In this document: in pieces, positions 9,500 to 17,900 of the stretch | Layout of the letters: each line of letters opens with the position of its first letter | How positions within the stretch are numbered: position 1 is the first letter of the stretch | Assembly (NCBI RefSeq): GCF_031177825.1 | Contig: NZ_JAPSKE010000009.1 | Location: forward strand, 62,001-126,000 | DNA: 64,000 nucleotides | Reading direction: 5' to 3' | Source: Paenibacillus sp. | GTDB taxonomy: Bacteria; Bacillota; Bacilli; Paenibacillales; YIM-B00363 | Notes under the pieces: generated by a model | Database searches by the model: none | Told to the model about the DNA's origin: nothing | What the model saw: only the letters and a program-made list of their open reading frames with translations | Program-made: the position numbers and the translations under genes

Positions 9500-11035
9500 T
9501 TACGCGCGATCCTTAAGCACGCTCTGCAGCTCGGCGATCTTCTCGAGCAGCGCCGGGTAGCGGCGTTTCGGCTCGAGGTACGCCCGGCCCGCGTCCGCAT
9601 CGGGCTCGAACCGCTCCCGCACGGCGACCAGCCGATCGGCTTCGCCCGCGAAGTCGTCGTGCCACCCGAGCGCGTACCCCGCGATCAGCAGATTGCCGAG
9701 GTGGCCGGTGTCCGACTCGCGCAGCGTCGCGTACGGAACGCCGAGCACGTTCGCCTTGATCCGGTTGAACGTCGCCCCCTTCGCTCCGCCGCCGACGACC
9801 CGCACCTCGTCGAACCGGACGTCCGGAAGCGAATCGGCCAAGATATTCAGGTAGATCTGATATTCGTAAGCGATCGATTCCAAGATCGACCGGTACATAG
9901 CGTATTTGTCGTGCCCCCAGTTGAGGCCCGCCCATGCGCCGCGCAGCAGCGCGTTGTTCGGGCATACCCGTCCGCCGAAGTGCGGGACGAAATGCAGCCC
10001 GTCGCAGCCGGGCGCCCACGCCTCCGCGCCGCGGTTCAAGTCGTCGAACGCCGGTCCGCCGCCCGCCTCGTTCTTCAGCTGATCCCGGAACCACGCGATG
10101 CATTGTCCGCCGCCGTTAATGTACGCGAGCGGCGCCCATAAGCCCGGCACGACCGAGCGCGCGAACATCAGCGTCTTTTGCTCCGTGTCCGGTTGATACG
10201 CGTCGACGCAGCAGGCCAGCACCGACGCCGTGCCGGCGACGTCGAACAGCATGCCCGGGCGCACGATGCCGGCGCCGAGCGTCGACGCGGCCGTGTCGCC
10301 GCAGCCGGCGAGCACGGGCGTCCCTTCGCGCAGCCCGCACGCGTCGGCCCAACGGGCGGTCAGTCCGCCGACGCGGTCCCACGGGTTGGCGACCCGCGGC
10401 AGCTTCGACGGCTCGACGTCCAGCTCGCGGAGCAGCGACGCCGACCACCCGCCCGACGCCGCGTCGGCGAAGCCGGAGAAATGCAAATGCGTATAATCGA
10501 TATACGCCTCGTCCGCCTTCGCGCCCGTCAGCCGGCCGGCGATATAAGCCGTCGGCACGACGAACTTCGAGATCGCGCGGTACGCGTCCGGCCGCTCGCG
10601 CTTCCACCACAGCGTCTTCGGGCCGTGCGCGTACGTGATCGGACAGCCGGTTTCGGCGATGACCGCCGCTTCCCCGAGCGCCTTGATCCGATCGAATTGC
10701 GACTCGCAGCGCGTATCGAGCCAAGAATCGTACGGCGTCGCGGCTTCCCCGCGCGCGTCGATGCCCATCACGCCGGCCATCTGTCCGCTCAGCGCGACCG
10801 CCTCGACCGCGGCGTCCGGCCGCGCGGCGGCGCAGGCGGCGACCGCTTCGACGAACTCCTGCAGCATGTCGTCCGGGCGCTGCTCCACCTGCCCCCCGCT
10901 CCGTCGAATAAGCTTCGACGGCACGAACGCCGACGCCAAAATCTCGCCGCTTTGTGTCAACAGCGCCGCCTTCGTGCCTTGCGTGCCGACGTCGACGCTC
11001 GCTACGCACGGGATATTGCCGTTCCGCTCCGTCAC
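9500..11035 (-). CDS. FGGY-family carbohydrate kinase (xylulokinase-like)
   Basis: ATP-dependent sugar kinase of 511 residues. FGGY signatures are the phosphate-1 motif SVDVGTQGTKAAL, GCGDTAASTLGAG with FDVAGTASV in the middle, and VRVVGGGAKGATFNRIKANV near the C terminus. It should phosphorylate the ketose produced by FucI or the dehydrogenases. I prefer GTG 11035, six bases after GAGGTG, over the ATG at 11065. Member of the nine-gene operon. Xylulokinase, fuculokinase and rhamnulokinase cannot be told apart by eye. Confidence 0.88.
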   Translation of the reverse strand: MTERNGNIPCVASVDVGTQGTKAALLTQSGEILASAFVPSKLIRRSGGQVEQRPDDMLQEFVEAVAACAAARPDAAVEAVALSGQMAGVMGIDARGEAATPYDSWLDTRCESQFDRIKALGEAAVIAETGCPITYAHGPKTLWWKRERPDAYRAISKFVVPTAYIAGRLTGAKADEAYIDYTHLHFSGFADAASGGWSASLLRELDVEPSKLPRVANPWDRVGGLTARWADACGLREGTPVLAGCGDTAASTLGAGIVRPGMLFDVAGTASVLACCVDAYQPDTEQKTLMFARSVVPGLWAPLAYINGGGQCIAWFRDQLKNEAGGGPAFDDLNRGAEAWAPGCDGLHFVPHFGGRVCPNNALLRGAWAGLNWGHDKYAMYRSILESIAYEYQIYLNILADSLPDVRFDEVRVVGGGAKGATFNRIKANVLGVPYATLRESDTGHLGNLLIAGYALGWHDDFAGEADRLVAVRERFEPDADAGRAYLEPKRRYPALLEKIAELQSVLKDRA

Positions 11036-11080
11036 GCTCCCACCTCGTCCTTCCGTTTCTTGCATTCATTGCCCGAATCG

Positions 11081-12124
11081 TCAATCGAACGCGATGACCG
11101 TCTTCATCCCGCTGCCGTTCGAGGCGTTCTCGAGCGCTTCCTCGAATCGGCTTAGCGGGTACCGCGCCGTGACCAGCCGGCTGACGTCGAGAAGGCCGGA
11201 GGAGATCATCTTCAACGCGCTTCGAAAATGTTCATTGTTCGCCTTCGTCGACCCCGTCAGCAAAATCTGCTTATAGTGTACCGTATTCGTGTTGATCGGG
11301 ACGATCTGCTTCTCCTTCGGCAGCCCGCCGAAGAAGTTGATCTTGCCGTTCATCGCCGTCAGCTCGACGGCCAGCTGCTGCGCCTCCGGCGACGGATTCG
11401 CCGTCACCGCGACGTCGACCCCTTCCCCGTCCGTCAGGTCGAGGATCGTCTCCCGCAGCTTATCCGCCTCCACCGCGACGAAGCTGCCGTCGATCGACTT
11501 GGCGAGCTCGAGCCGACCCTTGCTCCGGTTCGCGACGAACACGCGCGCCGCGCCGGATAACTTCGCCATCATGGCGTACATGATGCCGATCGGCCCCGCG
11601 CCGATGATGAGCACGTCGTCGCCGACGGCGACGGGGCATTGCTTGAGCCCGTTATAGACGCAGGACAACGGCTCGTTAATCGCCGCCGCGTCGAAGCTTA
11701 CATGATCCGGCAGCGCGAAGACGTTGCCGTACCGCACCGCGGCGGCCGGCACCCGGACGTATTCGGCGAAGCCGCCGTCGATCTGGACGCCGAGCGCCGA
11801 ATAGTTCGCGCATAGATGCGAGTCGCCTCGTCCGCAACGGCGGCATACCCCGCAGCCCATATTCGGCGCGATCGCGACGCGTTGTCCTTCCTTATATCCG
11901 GCGACGCGCCGTCCGACCTGCGCGATGACGCCGCTGATTTCATGGCCGAGCACCCGCGGACGCTCCTCGTCGATGCCCGGCAATCCGTTCCCGATGATTC
12001 GCAAATCCGTTCCGCATATTCCGACGCTCTTGACTTGGACCAGCAGCTCGTCGTCGCCGATCTCCGGCGCGGGAATGTCCCGCACCGCCACCTTCCGAAC
12101 CCCGGTCATCTGGGCGGCTAGCAT
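11081..12124 (-). CDS. Zinc-dependent medium-chain alcohol (polyol) dehydrogenase
   Basis: MDR-superfamily dehydrogenase of 347 residues, sorbitol/threonine dehydrogenase type. Catalytic zinc residues lie in VGICGTDLR and LGHEISG; the structural zinc is held by four cysteines in CGVCRRCGRGDSHLC; the NAD fold has IIGAGPIGIMYA. It probably oxidises a secondary alcohol of a sugar or polyol in the cytoplasm. Start ATG 12124 follows AGGAG by eight bases. Second gene of the operon, 32 bp after the Gfo/Idh/MocA gene. Confidence 0.88.
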   Translation of the reverse strand: MLAAQMTGVRKVAVRDIPAPEIGDDELLVQVKSVGICGTDLRIIGNGLPGIDEERPRVLGHEISGVIAQVGRRVAGYKEGQRVAIAPNMGCGVCRRCGRGDSHLCANYSALGVQIDGGFAEYVRVPAAAVRYGNVFALPDHVSFDAAAINEPLSCVYNGLKQCPVAVGDDVLIIGAGPIGIMYAMMAKLSGAARVFVANRSKGRLELAKSIDGSFVAVEADKLRETILDLTDGEGVDVAVTANPSPEAQQLAVELTAMNGKINFFGGLPKEKQIVPINTNTVHYKQILLTGSTKANNEHFRSALKMISSGLLDVSRLVTARYPLSRFEEALENASNGSGMKTVIAFD

Positions 12125-12156
12125 AAGGCATGCTCCTTCCTTGGAAATCGTATTGG

Positions 12157-13179
12157 TTAGGACAGCCGAATCACGGACGACTCCCGGATCGAGCGGTTGC
12201 CCGCTTCGACCACCTTCACCGCCATCATCCCGTCGTAGCCCGTCACCTTCGGGGATCGCTGCTCGAGGATGCTCTGTACGAAGTCGATGTCCTCCGCCAG
12301 ATACGCGTCCTTATACAGATGTTTCCAACTGTTCATGAAGGGTCTCGTGATTTCTTTGTTCCGTCTCGCGGTGACGATCGTCTTCTCATGCAGCTGCCCG
12401 AGGAAAATGACGCCCTCCGTCCCGAGAATTTCCACTCTCGAATCGTAACCGTATTGGACCGACAGCGCGCCGTCGATCACCCCTTGCCGCCCGTCGTCGA
12501 ACCGGGCCGTCAGCAGAACGTTATCGTAAAAGTCCGGGTACGGCTCCGCCGCTTCGGGGCAGCGGTAGTTGCCGGCGATCGCGTACACCTCGGCGAATTC
12601 CGCCCCGCTAAACCAGCGCAGCGTATCGATATCGTGGCTGTTCACCTCGGCGAGCGGACCGTTGCTCTTCTTCAGGTCGTACATCCAAGGCTGCGGCGTG
12701 CTCGGCCCCCGGGTGAGCGACCGGATGAGCACCGGCTCGCCGATCTCCCCGGCGTCCAGCCGCGCCTTCGCCTCTTGGAAGCTGGCGTCGAACCGGCGCA
12801 TGAACGCGATCTGCAGGTTGACCTTCGCTTCCTTCGCCGCCTCGATCATCGCCTCGCACTCTTCCGCGTTCATCGCCATCGGCTTCTCGCACAAGACGTG
12901 CTTGCCGGCCCGCGCCGCGTCGACGACGATGTCCCGGTGATAGATCGTAGGCGTAACGACGACGACCGCGTCGATCCCGTCGTCCCGAAGCGCTTCGCGA
13001 TAGTCGCCGTACCATGTCTCGATGCCGAGCTCCTTGGCCGCCTGCTCCGCCGCCGCCCGGTTCGGATCGACGACGGCCGCGAGTCTCGCGTACGGCACGC
13101 TCTTGCGGAAGTGATGCGCGTGGATCAGACCCGCGCGCCCCGCGCCGATGACCGCTACGTTAATGTCTTTGACGCCCAT
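12157..13179 (-). CDS. Gfo/Idh/MocA-family sugar dehydrogenase, first gene of the operon
   Basis: NAD(P)-dependent oxidoreductase of 340 residues, closest in look to inositol/scyllo-inositol dehydrogenases. It has the Rossmann motif VIGAGRAGLIHAHHF, the conserved CEKPMAMN and the catalytic-region EVNSHDIDTLRW. ATG 13179 lies seven bases after GGGG; the ATG at 13185 is too close to that site. Being first in the operon, it sits next to the regulated promoter shared with the DeoR gene. It could act on a polyol or inositol isomer; the true iolG lies elsewhere at 38.8 kb. Confidence 0.88.
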   Translation of the reverse strand: MGVKDINVAVIGAGRAGLIHAHHFRKSVPYARLAAVVDPNRAAAEQAAKELGIETWYGDYREALRDDGIDAVVVVTPTIYHRDIVVDAARAGKHVLCEKPMAMNAEECEAMIEAAKEAKVNLQIAFMRRFDASFQEAKARLDAGEIGEPVLIRSLTRGPSTPQPWMYDLKKSNGPLAEVNSHDIDTLRWFSGAEFAEVYAIAGNYRCPEAAEPYPDFYDNVLLTARFDDGRQGVIDGALSVQYGYDSRVEILGTEGVIFLGQLHEKTIVTARRNKEITRPFMNSWKHLYKDAYLAEDIDFVQSILEQRSPKVTGYDGMMAVKVVEAGNRSIRESSVIRLS

Positions 13180-13237
13180 GGCCATTCCCCTTCTATCCGG
13201 TTGAATTCGCCCTGCATTATTGTTTTTTATTATCCTA

Positions 13238-13316
13238 TGTTATTATATTTTATCGTTTTGGTTATCGTCAATTACTTTTTGTCGATTTCGCTCTCGTTCT
13301 TTTTCGTATAATAACA
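13238..13316. promoter_or_regulatory. Candidate DeoR operator, paired 10-bp inverted repeats
   Basis: TGTTATTATA at 13238-13247 recurs inverted as TATAATAACA at 13307-13316, 59 bp apart in the divergent intergenic region. The first copy covers the -10 of the operon promoter. Two spaced sites would suit DNA looping by a DeoR-family repressor; binding is inferred only. Confidence 0.45.
13242..13271 (-). promoter_or_regulatory. Promoter of the nine-gene operon
   Basis: Minus-strand -35 TTGACG (13266-13271), an 18-bp spacer and a perfect -10 TATAAT (13242-13247), about 63 bp before the first start codon. The -10 box overlaps one arm of an inverted repeat, a likely operator. Confidence 0.65.
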
Positions 13317-13341
13317 GATAATAGTGAACGCTGACGATATA

Positions 13342-13350
13342 TGCTATAAT
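13342..13350 (+). promoter_or_regulatory. Extended -10 promoter of the deoR-type gene
   Basis: TGCTATAAT is an extended -10 box 36 bp before the regulator start. The -35 region (TAGTGA at 17-bp spacing) is weak, as is usual with an extended -10. Confidence 0.5.
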
Positions 13351-13385
13351 AGGAAGCATTCTTCGCTCAGAAAAGAGGACTGGAC

Positions 13386-14195
13386 ATGGAAGGCATGAAT
13401 TCGAAGGAGCTCGCGAAGGACGTGCTGTTCGCCGAGGAGAGGAAGATGGAGATCGTCCAGCTCGTGCAGGAGCGCGGCAAAGTGCTCGTGCCCGATTTGA
13501 TCGCGCATTTCCAAGTATCGCCCGCGACGATCCGCAACGATCTTCGGGACCTGGAGGCGAACGGCCTGATCAAGCGGACGCACGGCGGCGCGATTCCGCC
13601 CGACACGCTTAAGGTCGGCTTCGAGCTGGACAACCATAACAAGACGATTAAACACCATAAACAAAAGCAAGCCGTCGCGCGGAAAGCCGCGGAGCTGATC
13701 GAGGACGGCGACATCATTATATTGGATACGGGAACGACGACGTACGAGCTGGCGAAGCTGCTGCGGGACAAGCGGAACGTCACCGCCATCGTCAACGATA
13801 TCGAGATCGCCCGATGCCTCGAGGATTTCGACGGCGTGCAGGTCGTCGTCATCGGCGGCACGCTGCGCAAGAAGTTCCACTGCACGATCGGTCCGTTCGC
13901 GGCTAATCTGCTGGCCGAGCTGAACGTGGATAAAGTGTTCCTCGGCACGAACGGCTTCAGCCTGCAGAAGGGCTGTACGACGCCGGACATCAACCAGGCC
14001 GAGATCAAGCGAATCATGGTGAAAATTTCGTCCCAGGTGATCGTGCTATGCGACAGTTCGAAAATCGGCGTCAATTCGTTCGTGCAGTTCGCGAGCCCGG
14101 AGCATATCGACGCATTCATCACCGACGACGGCATCAAGCCGAATCAAATCGAGGAGTTCGCCGAGCAAGGGTTGGATTTGCGCATCGCGAAGTGA
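13386..14195 (+). CDS. DeoR/GlpR-family transcriptional repressor
   Basis: Regulator of 269 residues. An N-terminal helix-turn-helix (VPDLIAHFQVSPATIRNDL, then GLIKRTHGGA) is followed by a sugar-phosphate-sensing DeoR domain with DTGTTTYELAK, NGFSLQKG and CDSSKIG. It is divergently transcribed from the nine-gene operon and is its obvious regulator, probably released by a phosphorylated intermediate made by the FGGY kinase. The RBS is AGAGGA six bases before ATG. Regulation of the operon is inferred from position and from the inverted repeats between the genes. Confidence 0.9.
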   Translation: MEGMNSKELAKDVLFAEERKMEIVQLVQERGKVLVPDLIAHFQVSPATIRNDLRDLEANGLIKRTHGGAIPPDTLKVGFELDNHNKTIKHHKQKQAVARKAAELIEDGDIIILDTGTTTYELAKLLRDKRNVTAIVNDIEIARCLEDFDGVQVVVIGGTLRKKFHCTIGPFAANLLAELNVDKVFLGTNGFSLQKGCTTPDINQAEIKRIMVKISSQVIVLCDSSKIGVNSFVQFASPEHIDAFITDDGIKPNQIEEFAEQGLDLRIAK

Positions 14196-14202
14196 GGCGA
14201 AC

Positions 14203-14280
14203 GGGAAAAGCTCCCTCTTATTTCGCTGATTTCTGCGCTTCATCGCCGAGTCAGTCGAATCGGATGGAGCTTTTCCGTTT
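14203..14280. repeat. Inverted-repeat element between convergent genes
   Basis: GGAAAAGCTCC (14204-14214) and GGAGCTTTTCC (14266-14276) form perfect 11-bp arms around about 51 bases, in the gap between the DeoR gene and the convergent membrane-protein gene. Near-identical arms recur at 26414-26565. It may serve as a bidirectional terminator, but the GAGGGAGCTTTTCC-type core also marks it as a dispersed repeat. Confidence 0.5.
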
Positions 14281-14914
14281 AGCGTTTCGCCCTTTTGTAT
14301 GACAAGAAGATGATGCCCGATAAGATGCAGGATGCGAATACAATCCATAACCAAGCATTGTTATGATCCCCGCTCCAAACCGGAGAGGAACGATCAGGTG
14401 ATTGGATGGAATACCCGCTAACTCGAGCAAATTCCTGCAACCGATGTTGCAACGAGTCTGTTTCTCCCCTAGGCCATCCGACGATCACCTGCCCGTTTTC
14501 GACGTTCGATGCAGTTCTATAACTTGGAGAAAGAAGTCGAAGGTTCGGCGGGATGTCCCTTAAGAAGAAGACATATTCTTCGCCTGCCTTAAACTTCATC
14601 GAAAAGTCAGGGCAGCTATAGCCTGCCGGATATTGGTCCCGATCGTCGATGGTTTCCGGCATTAGAATGCGTTTGGGCGCTTGATCGGGACCTACATAAG
14701 AAATCACATCCACCGTTGCTTTTCTTCCATCCTTTTCTGTCTCGATTACCTTGCCGTACACCATGGCTTTCGACTCGAAGGCATCCTCGAAAAACCAAGG
14801 AGCAGGCGAACAAGCATAAGCGGGAGCTTGGTTGGCGAAGAGCGCGTAATTCGTTTCATCGAATTCCCCCTTTCTTACTCCAACGGACGACGTTATCCGT
14901 TTGTTGCTGTCCAC
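14279..14914 (-). CDS. Small TIMP-like membrane-anchored protein with a damaged N terminus
   Basis: The body resembles the protein at 22373-22915: an N-terminal AYACSP cysteine, a beta-rich region with a second CPDF cysteine, and a single C-terminal membrane helix (WLWIVFASCILSGIIFLSY) before KRAKR. The frame opens at a GTG with no RBS and lacks a signal peptide. A strong RBS (AAAGGGGG) instead precedes ATG 14859 (reading MKRIT), which is one base out of frame with the body. A single indel has probably broken the signal peptide, so this may be a recent pseudogene. Function unknown; such proteins face the outside. Confidence 0.5.
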   Translation of the reverse strand: MDSNKRITSSVGVRKGEFDETNYALFANQAPAYACSPAPWFFEDAFESKAMVYGKVIETEKDGRKATVDVISYVGPDQAPKRILMPETIDDRDQYPAGYSCPDFSMKFKAGEEYVFFLRDIPPNLRLLSPSYRTASNVENGQVIVGWPRGETDSLQHRLQEFARVSGYSIQSPDRSSPVWSGDHNNAWLWIVFASCILSGIIFLSYKRAKR

Positions 14915-14928
14915 GCGAAAAGAGCCGC

Positions 14929-14973
14929 GCCTTTCGGCAGAACCGTAGTTCTGCCGAAAAGGATGCGGCTTTC
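14929..14973 (-). terminator. Terminator after the GHL10 gene
   Basis: A hairpin with a GGCAGAAC/GTTCTGCC core and outer AGCCGC arms is followed by TTTTCG on the minus strand, seven bases beyond the stop of the large glycosidase gene. Confidence 0.7.
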
Positions 14974-14979
14974 GTTCGT

Positions 14980-17900
14980 CTAGAGCAGCTCGGCGACGGC
15001 AAGCAGCATCGCCGCTTGCTCCTCCGTCAGCCGCTTGCCGGTTAACGCGCGAACCTCGTTCGCGAACGCTTCGAGGTTGCCCGGCTCCGCTTTCTTGATC
15101 AAGGAGTTTTGGATGCCTTCTTCCCCGGGCCCTGAGACGTATGTCTCGATGAGGCGGGCGAGAACGGCGCCATCGGGCGCTTCGACGGCGAACGTCGCCG
15201 CAGCCGTGCCGACGTTGCCCGCCGCGTCGACGGCGCTGACGGTCGCTTCATGCGTACCGACGCCTACCTCCAGCGCCGGCATCGACACGACCGCCCCGAT
15301 GCACGGATCGTAGACGACGCCGGAAACCGTATCCGACGCGACGCAGCTCACAACGACGAATTCGTCGATCGCATAGGATCGAGCGCCTTCGAACAGAATC
15401 GTCGGCGCCGTCCGGTCGATACCGACGGCAAGCGTCTTCGCGGCTTCGACGTTCCCCGCGGCATCCGCGCTTCGATAAGTAATCCGATGCGTGCCGTCTT
15501 CGTCGAGGACGATCGGGCCATCGTACGCCCGCCACGTCGCGCCGTCGTCGAAACTCGTCTCCGTCCGAACCGCCCCGGCGTCGTTGTCGACGGCGGTCAG
15601 CGTCACCGTCACGCGCGAGACGTACCAGCCGTTCCGCTCCTCCCCGGAAGCGACGGCGGTCGTCGTCGGCGCCTCGACGTCCGGCACGTTCCGCACCGTC
15701 GCCGGCGCGCTCGGAACGCTCTCCCGATGAAGGCGGCTGACCGCCGTCACGACGTACGTGTACGTCGCTCCCGACGCGGCCGTCCCGTCCGTGAAGCGTT
15801 GTACGGCACCGTCTGCGGCTCGCGCCGTCCCGACGATCGCTTCCGGCCGGCTCGTGTCGCCGGCAGCCGCGCCGTCGAACCGGTAGACGACGTAATACGC
15901 CGCCTCGTCCCCGGCCGACGCGCCGCCGTCCTGCCACGTCAGCTCGACGCCGGCTCCCCCGCGCGCGGTCGCGGACGTCTCCGCCGGCGCCTGCGGCGCC
16001 GCGCCGCCGAGCCACGGCATGACGGGCACGAGCGCGGGCTCGCGGTACAGTTCGTTCTTCAACCGGTCGGTAAAGCCGAGCGGGTTGTCCCCGAACCACT
16101 TAGCGCTGAAGTACATGCTGCCGCGCACCTCGTCGTAATTGCGGTTATAGGCGACTTGGTTCGGCATTTCGTCGGGGTTTTGCCATGCGGGGTCGGCCGA
16201 GCCGATCCGGTATACCGCCTGCCCGCTATAGAGATGCACGTTCTTCCCCTTCACGAGATCGCTCCACCACTCGACCAAGACGTCGTACGCTGCAGGCGAA
16301 TACCCCATGTACCAATAAATTTGCGGCGTAATGTAATCGATCCACTCTTGTTCCACCCACGTCTTCGAATCGGCGTAGATGGCGTCGTAGCTGCTCAGCC
16401 CGTTCGTGTCGGAGCCGGTCGGGTCTTGCGATTTGTTTTTCCAAATGCCGAACGGGCTGATGCCGAACTTGACGTGCGGCTTCTCGGCTTTGATTGCCTC
16501 GGCGACCTCTTGCACGAACGTATTTACGTTGTGGCGCCGCCAATCCGCCTTGTTCGCGAAGCCCGCGCCGTACGTTTCGTACGTGCGCTGATCCGGGAAG
16601 TCGACGCCGGCCACCGGGTACGGGTAGAAGTAATCGTCGAAATGAACCGCGTCGATGTCGTATTGTTCTACGACTTCCATAATCCCGTCGATAATGAACT
16701 GCTTCGCCTCCGGAATGCCCGGATCGAAGTACAGCTTGCCGCCGTAGCTGACGACCCACTCCGGATGCAGCCGCGCCGGATGATCGGGAACGAGCTTCGT
16801 TACGTCGTCCTGCAGGCTGATGCGGTACGGGTTGAACCACGCATGGAATTCCAAGTTGCGCTTATGGGCTTCTTCGAGCGTGAACGCGAGCGGGTTATAG
16901 CCTGGGTCCTTGCCCTGCTGTCCCGTCAGCCATTCCGACCAGGGTCCGTATTCCGACGGATAGAACGCGTCCGCCGTCGGCTTGATCTGCATGATGACCG
17001 CGTTCATGCCGGCGGCCTGCAGCTCGTCGAGCAGCTCGACGTAGTCCTGCTGCTGCGTCGCCGCGTCCGTGACGCCCTTCCGCGGCCAGTCGACGTTGTC
17101 GACCGTCGCGATCCATGCCGCCCGCAGCTCCGCCTTCGGCGCCTCGTGCGGCTCGTTCACGACGAGATAATGCGACGCCGTCTTGCCGCCGAACGTCGCC
17201 GTGATGCGCGACGTGCCGAAGGCGCGCGCGACGACCGTGCCGTCCGCGCCGACCGTCGCGACCGACGGGTCGCTGCTCGCGAACGCCGCGTCCGCCGTCA
17301 CGTCGACCGGCGCCGGCAGCCAAGTGTATGTCCCGAGCACCTTCGCTTGCTGGGTCGAGCCGACGATCATCGCTCGAAGCCCCGCGACCTCGATCGACTG
17401 CAGCACCGGCACCGGATCCGTCACTTCGAGCGCGAGCTCGGTCGACGCCCCCCGGTAGGTCGCCGTCAGCGTCGCGGTCCCTTTCGCAACGGCGGCGACC
17501 CGTCCGGCCGCGTCGATCGCGGCCACGCCGGGATCGCTCGAGGCGAACGTTACGCCGTCGAGCGCCGCGACCGGCTCCGCCAGCCCGGCATACACGGCGT
17601 ACGCCCGCATTTCGCCGTTCGCCCCCGCCTCGAGCCGCGTCGGTCCCGACGCCTCGAGCCGCTCGGGCGCGACGCTCTCCGCCGCGACGGTGACGGCGTA
17701 AGACGCTTCCGGCGCGCCGGCGTACCGGGCCGTGATCGCGGCCGTACCGACGCCGACCGCCGTCACGACGCCGCTCGCGTCCACGGTCGCCACCGCCGGA
17801 TCGCTGCTCGCGAACGACAGGCCGCTTGCGACCGGCGTCGGCGCGGAGGCGTTCGCGTACGTCGCGAAGGCGCGCGCCTGCGCCGCCTCGCCGACCGCGA

